A stretch of 61,203 nucleotides of DNA from Micromonospora rosaria (lineage in GTDB: Bacteria; Actinomycetota; Actinomycetes; Mycobacteriales; Micromonosporaceae), in NCBI RefSeq assembly GCF_001567585.1, contig NZ_LRQV01000028.1, positions 1-61,203 of the forward strand. Direction: 5' to 3'. Under the pieces are notes generated by a model, which saw only the letters and a list, made by a program, of their open reading frames with translations, was not told where the DNA came from and did not search any database. The first letter of the stretch is position 1. Each line of letters opens with the position of its first letter. The translations under genes and the position numbers were made by a program. Of this stretch, positions 60,902 to 61,203 are shown one piece after another.

Positions 60902-60919
60902 TCGCGGGGACCCACCGCC

Positions 60920-60955
60920 CCGGTTCGCCCCGTCCCACCGGCCGGGGCGAACCGG
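60920..60955 (+). terminator. hairpin terminator after the DUF2267 gene
   Basis: CCGGTTCGCCCCG (60920-60932) pairs perfectly with CGGGGCGAACCGG (60943-60955), 10-nt loop, no T-run. Typical strong actinomycete hairpin. Confidence 0.65.
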
Positions 60956-60990
60956 CCGTGCCGGCCCCGCCCGACGTCTACCGTGGGGAG

Positions 60991-61017
60991 GGTTAGAGAA
61001 GATCGTGCGTGGGGTAC
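60991..61017 (+). promoter_or_regulatory. SigB/SigF-like promoter of the last gene
   Basis: GGTTA (60991-60995), 16-nt spacer, GGGTAC (61012-61017). One mismatch to GGTTT. About 60 nt before ATG 61077. Confidence 0.5.
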
Positions 61018-61076
61018 CACCCGCCGCACGACGAACCCCCGACCGATGGCGGGGCGGCACACCCGAGGGAGCACCG

Positions 61077-61203
61077 ATGGCACTCAACGACGACGACATC
61101 AGGACCAACACCGGCGGCGGCGCGGAGGGTCCGGCCGACGGCGGGGCGACCCCGGGCCAGCAGGACGGCGGCGCGGACGGCGGCGCGGAGGGTCCGGCCG
61201 ACG
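61077..61203 (+). CDS. repetitive Gly/Asp/Ala-rich protein (3' partial)
   Basis: First 42 codons only; the gene runs off the window. ATG with GAGGGAG upstream. After MALNDDDIRTNTGG the sequence repeats units such as GGAEGPADGG, and the DNA contains a 25-bp direct repeat (61116-61140 and 61179-61203). The acidic, Gly-rich repeat is unlike any other gene here. It could be a short disordered stress protein or a precursor-like peptide; I do not recognise the family. A stress-type promoter may drive it. Confidence 0.6.
   Translation, partial: MALNDDDIRTNTGGGAEGPADGGATPGQQDGGADGGAEGPAD

Overview
The window is very GC-rich actinomycete chromosome. Its gene content suggests a Micromonosporaceae member, most likely Micromonospora or a close relative: SpoIIE/STAS/ANTAR regulators, glgX-treY-treZ, GpgS and Rv3032-like glucosyltransferases, SecA2 and many DUF proteins. 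I recall the intergenic hairpin repeats from that genus; this is recognition, not a search. I see no tRNA or rRNA genes, no insertion sequences or phage genes, and no CRISPR array. Nearly all DNA is coding, usually with strong Shine-Dalgarno sites, short GTGA/ATGA overlaps, or leaderless starts.

Layout. 1-3.9 kb: signalling block with a GAF/SpoIIE phosphatase (cut by the window edge), a CarH-like B12 photoreceptor-type protein, an STAS antagonist, a single-domain response regulator and a DivIVA-like coiled coil. 3.9-9 kb: SLT-like cell-wall protein, OsmC protein, soluble Ser/Thr kinase, and an OmpR-type response regulator with its histidine kinase. 9.3-13 kb: small membrane protein, two-domain methyltransferase and sulfatase/LTA-synthase-like membrane enzyme. 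13.3-18.6 kb: citrate synthase, fasciclin lipoprotein, M14 carboxypeptidase and an orphan response regulator. 18.9-26.8 kb: Rv3032-like glucosyltransferase divergent from the glgX-treY-treZ operon. 26.8-36.1 kb: methyltransferase, class A beta-lactamase, SUKH-like protein, GCS2 ligase, DUF3817, a very large unclassified protein, a lipoprotein and a small membrane protein. 36.4-43.9 kb: bacterial release-factor-like (Balon/Rv2629) protein, an unrecognised 479-aa protein, a SigB/SigF-family sigma factor, a solitary ctaD, an STAS-ATPase fusion and DUF4383. 44-48.6 kb: glycosyltransferase and gpgS, divergent from an oxidoreductase pair. 48.7-61.2 kb: secA2, leader peptide plus GAF-ANTAR regulator, DUF2231, DUF3500, ankyrin protein, cupin, a cysteine dioxygenase/rhodanese/winged-helix group, a second winged-helix protein, kinase-like protein, TraR/DksA zinc finger, DUF72, DUF1990, DUF2267 and the start of a repetitive Gly/Asp/Ala protein.

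How it may fit together. By eye, seven genes carry the same promoter-like motif GTTT-N15/16-GGGTA(G/C) just upstream: osmC-like, Ser/Thr kinase, ctaD, STAS-ATPase fusion, GAF-ANTAR regulator, DUF2231 and TraR-like. A 14-nt-spacer version precedes citrate synthase and a GTTA version precedes the last gene. This matches the known SigB/SigF consensus, and a sigma factor of that family lies at 39455-40327. I infer that much of the window is a general-stress regulon clustered with its regulators. The SpoIIE phosphatase and the B12 photoreceptor-like protein, joined by a GTGA overlap, may provide light or cobalamin input. This is the most interesting candidate system. The second is the 1250-codon protein at 31192-34908.
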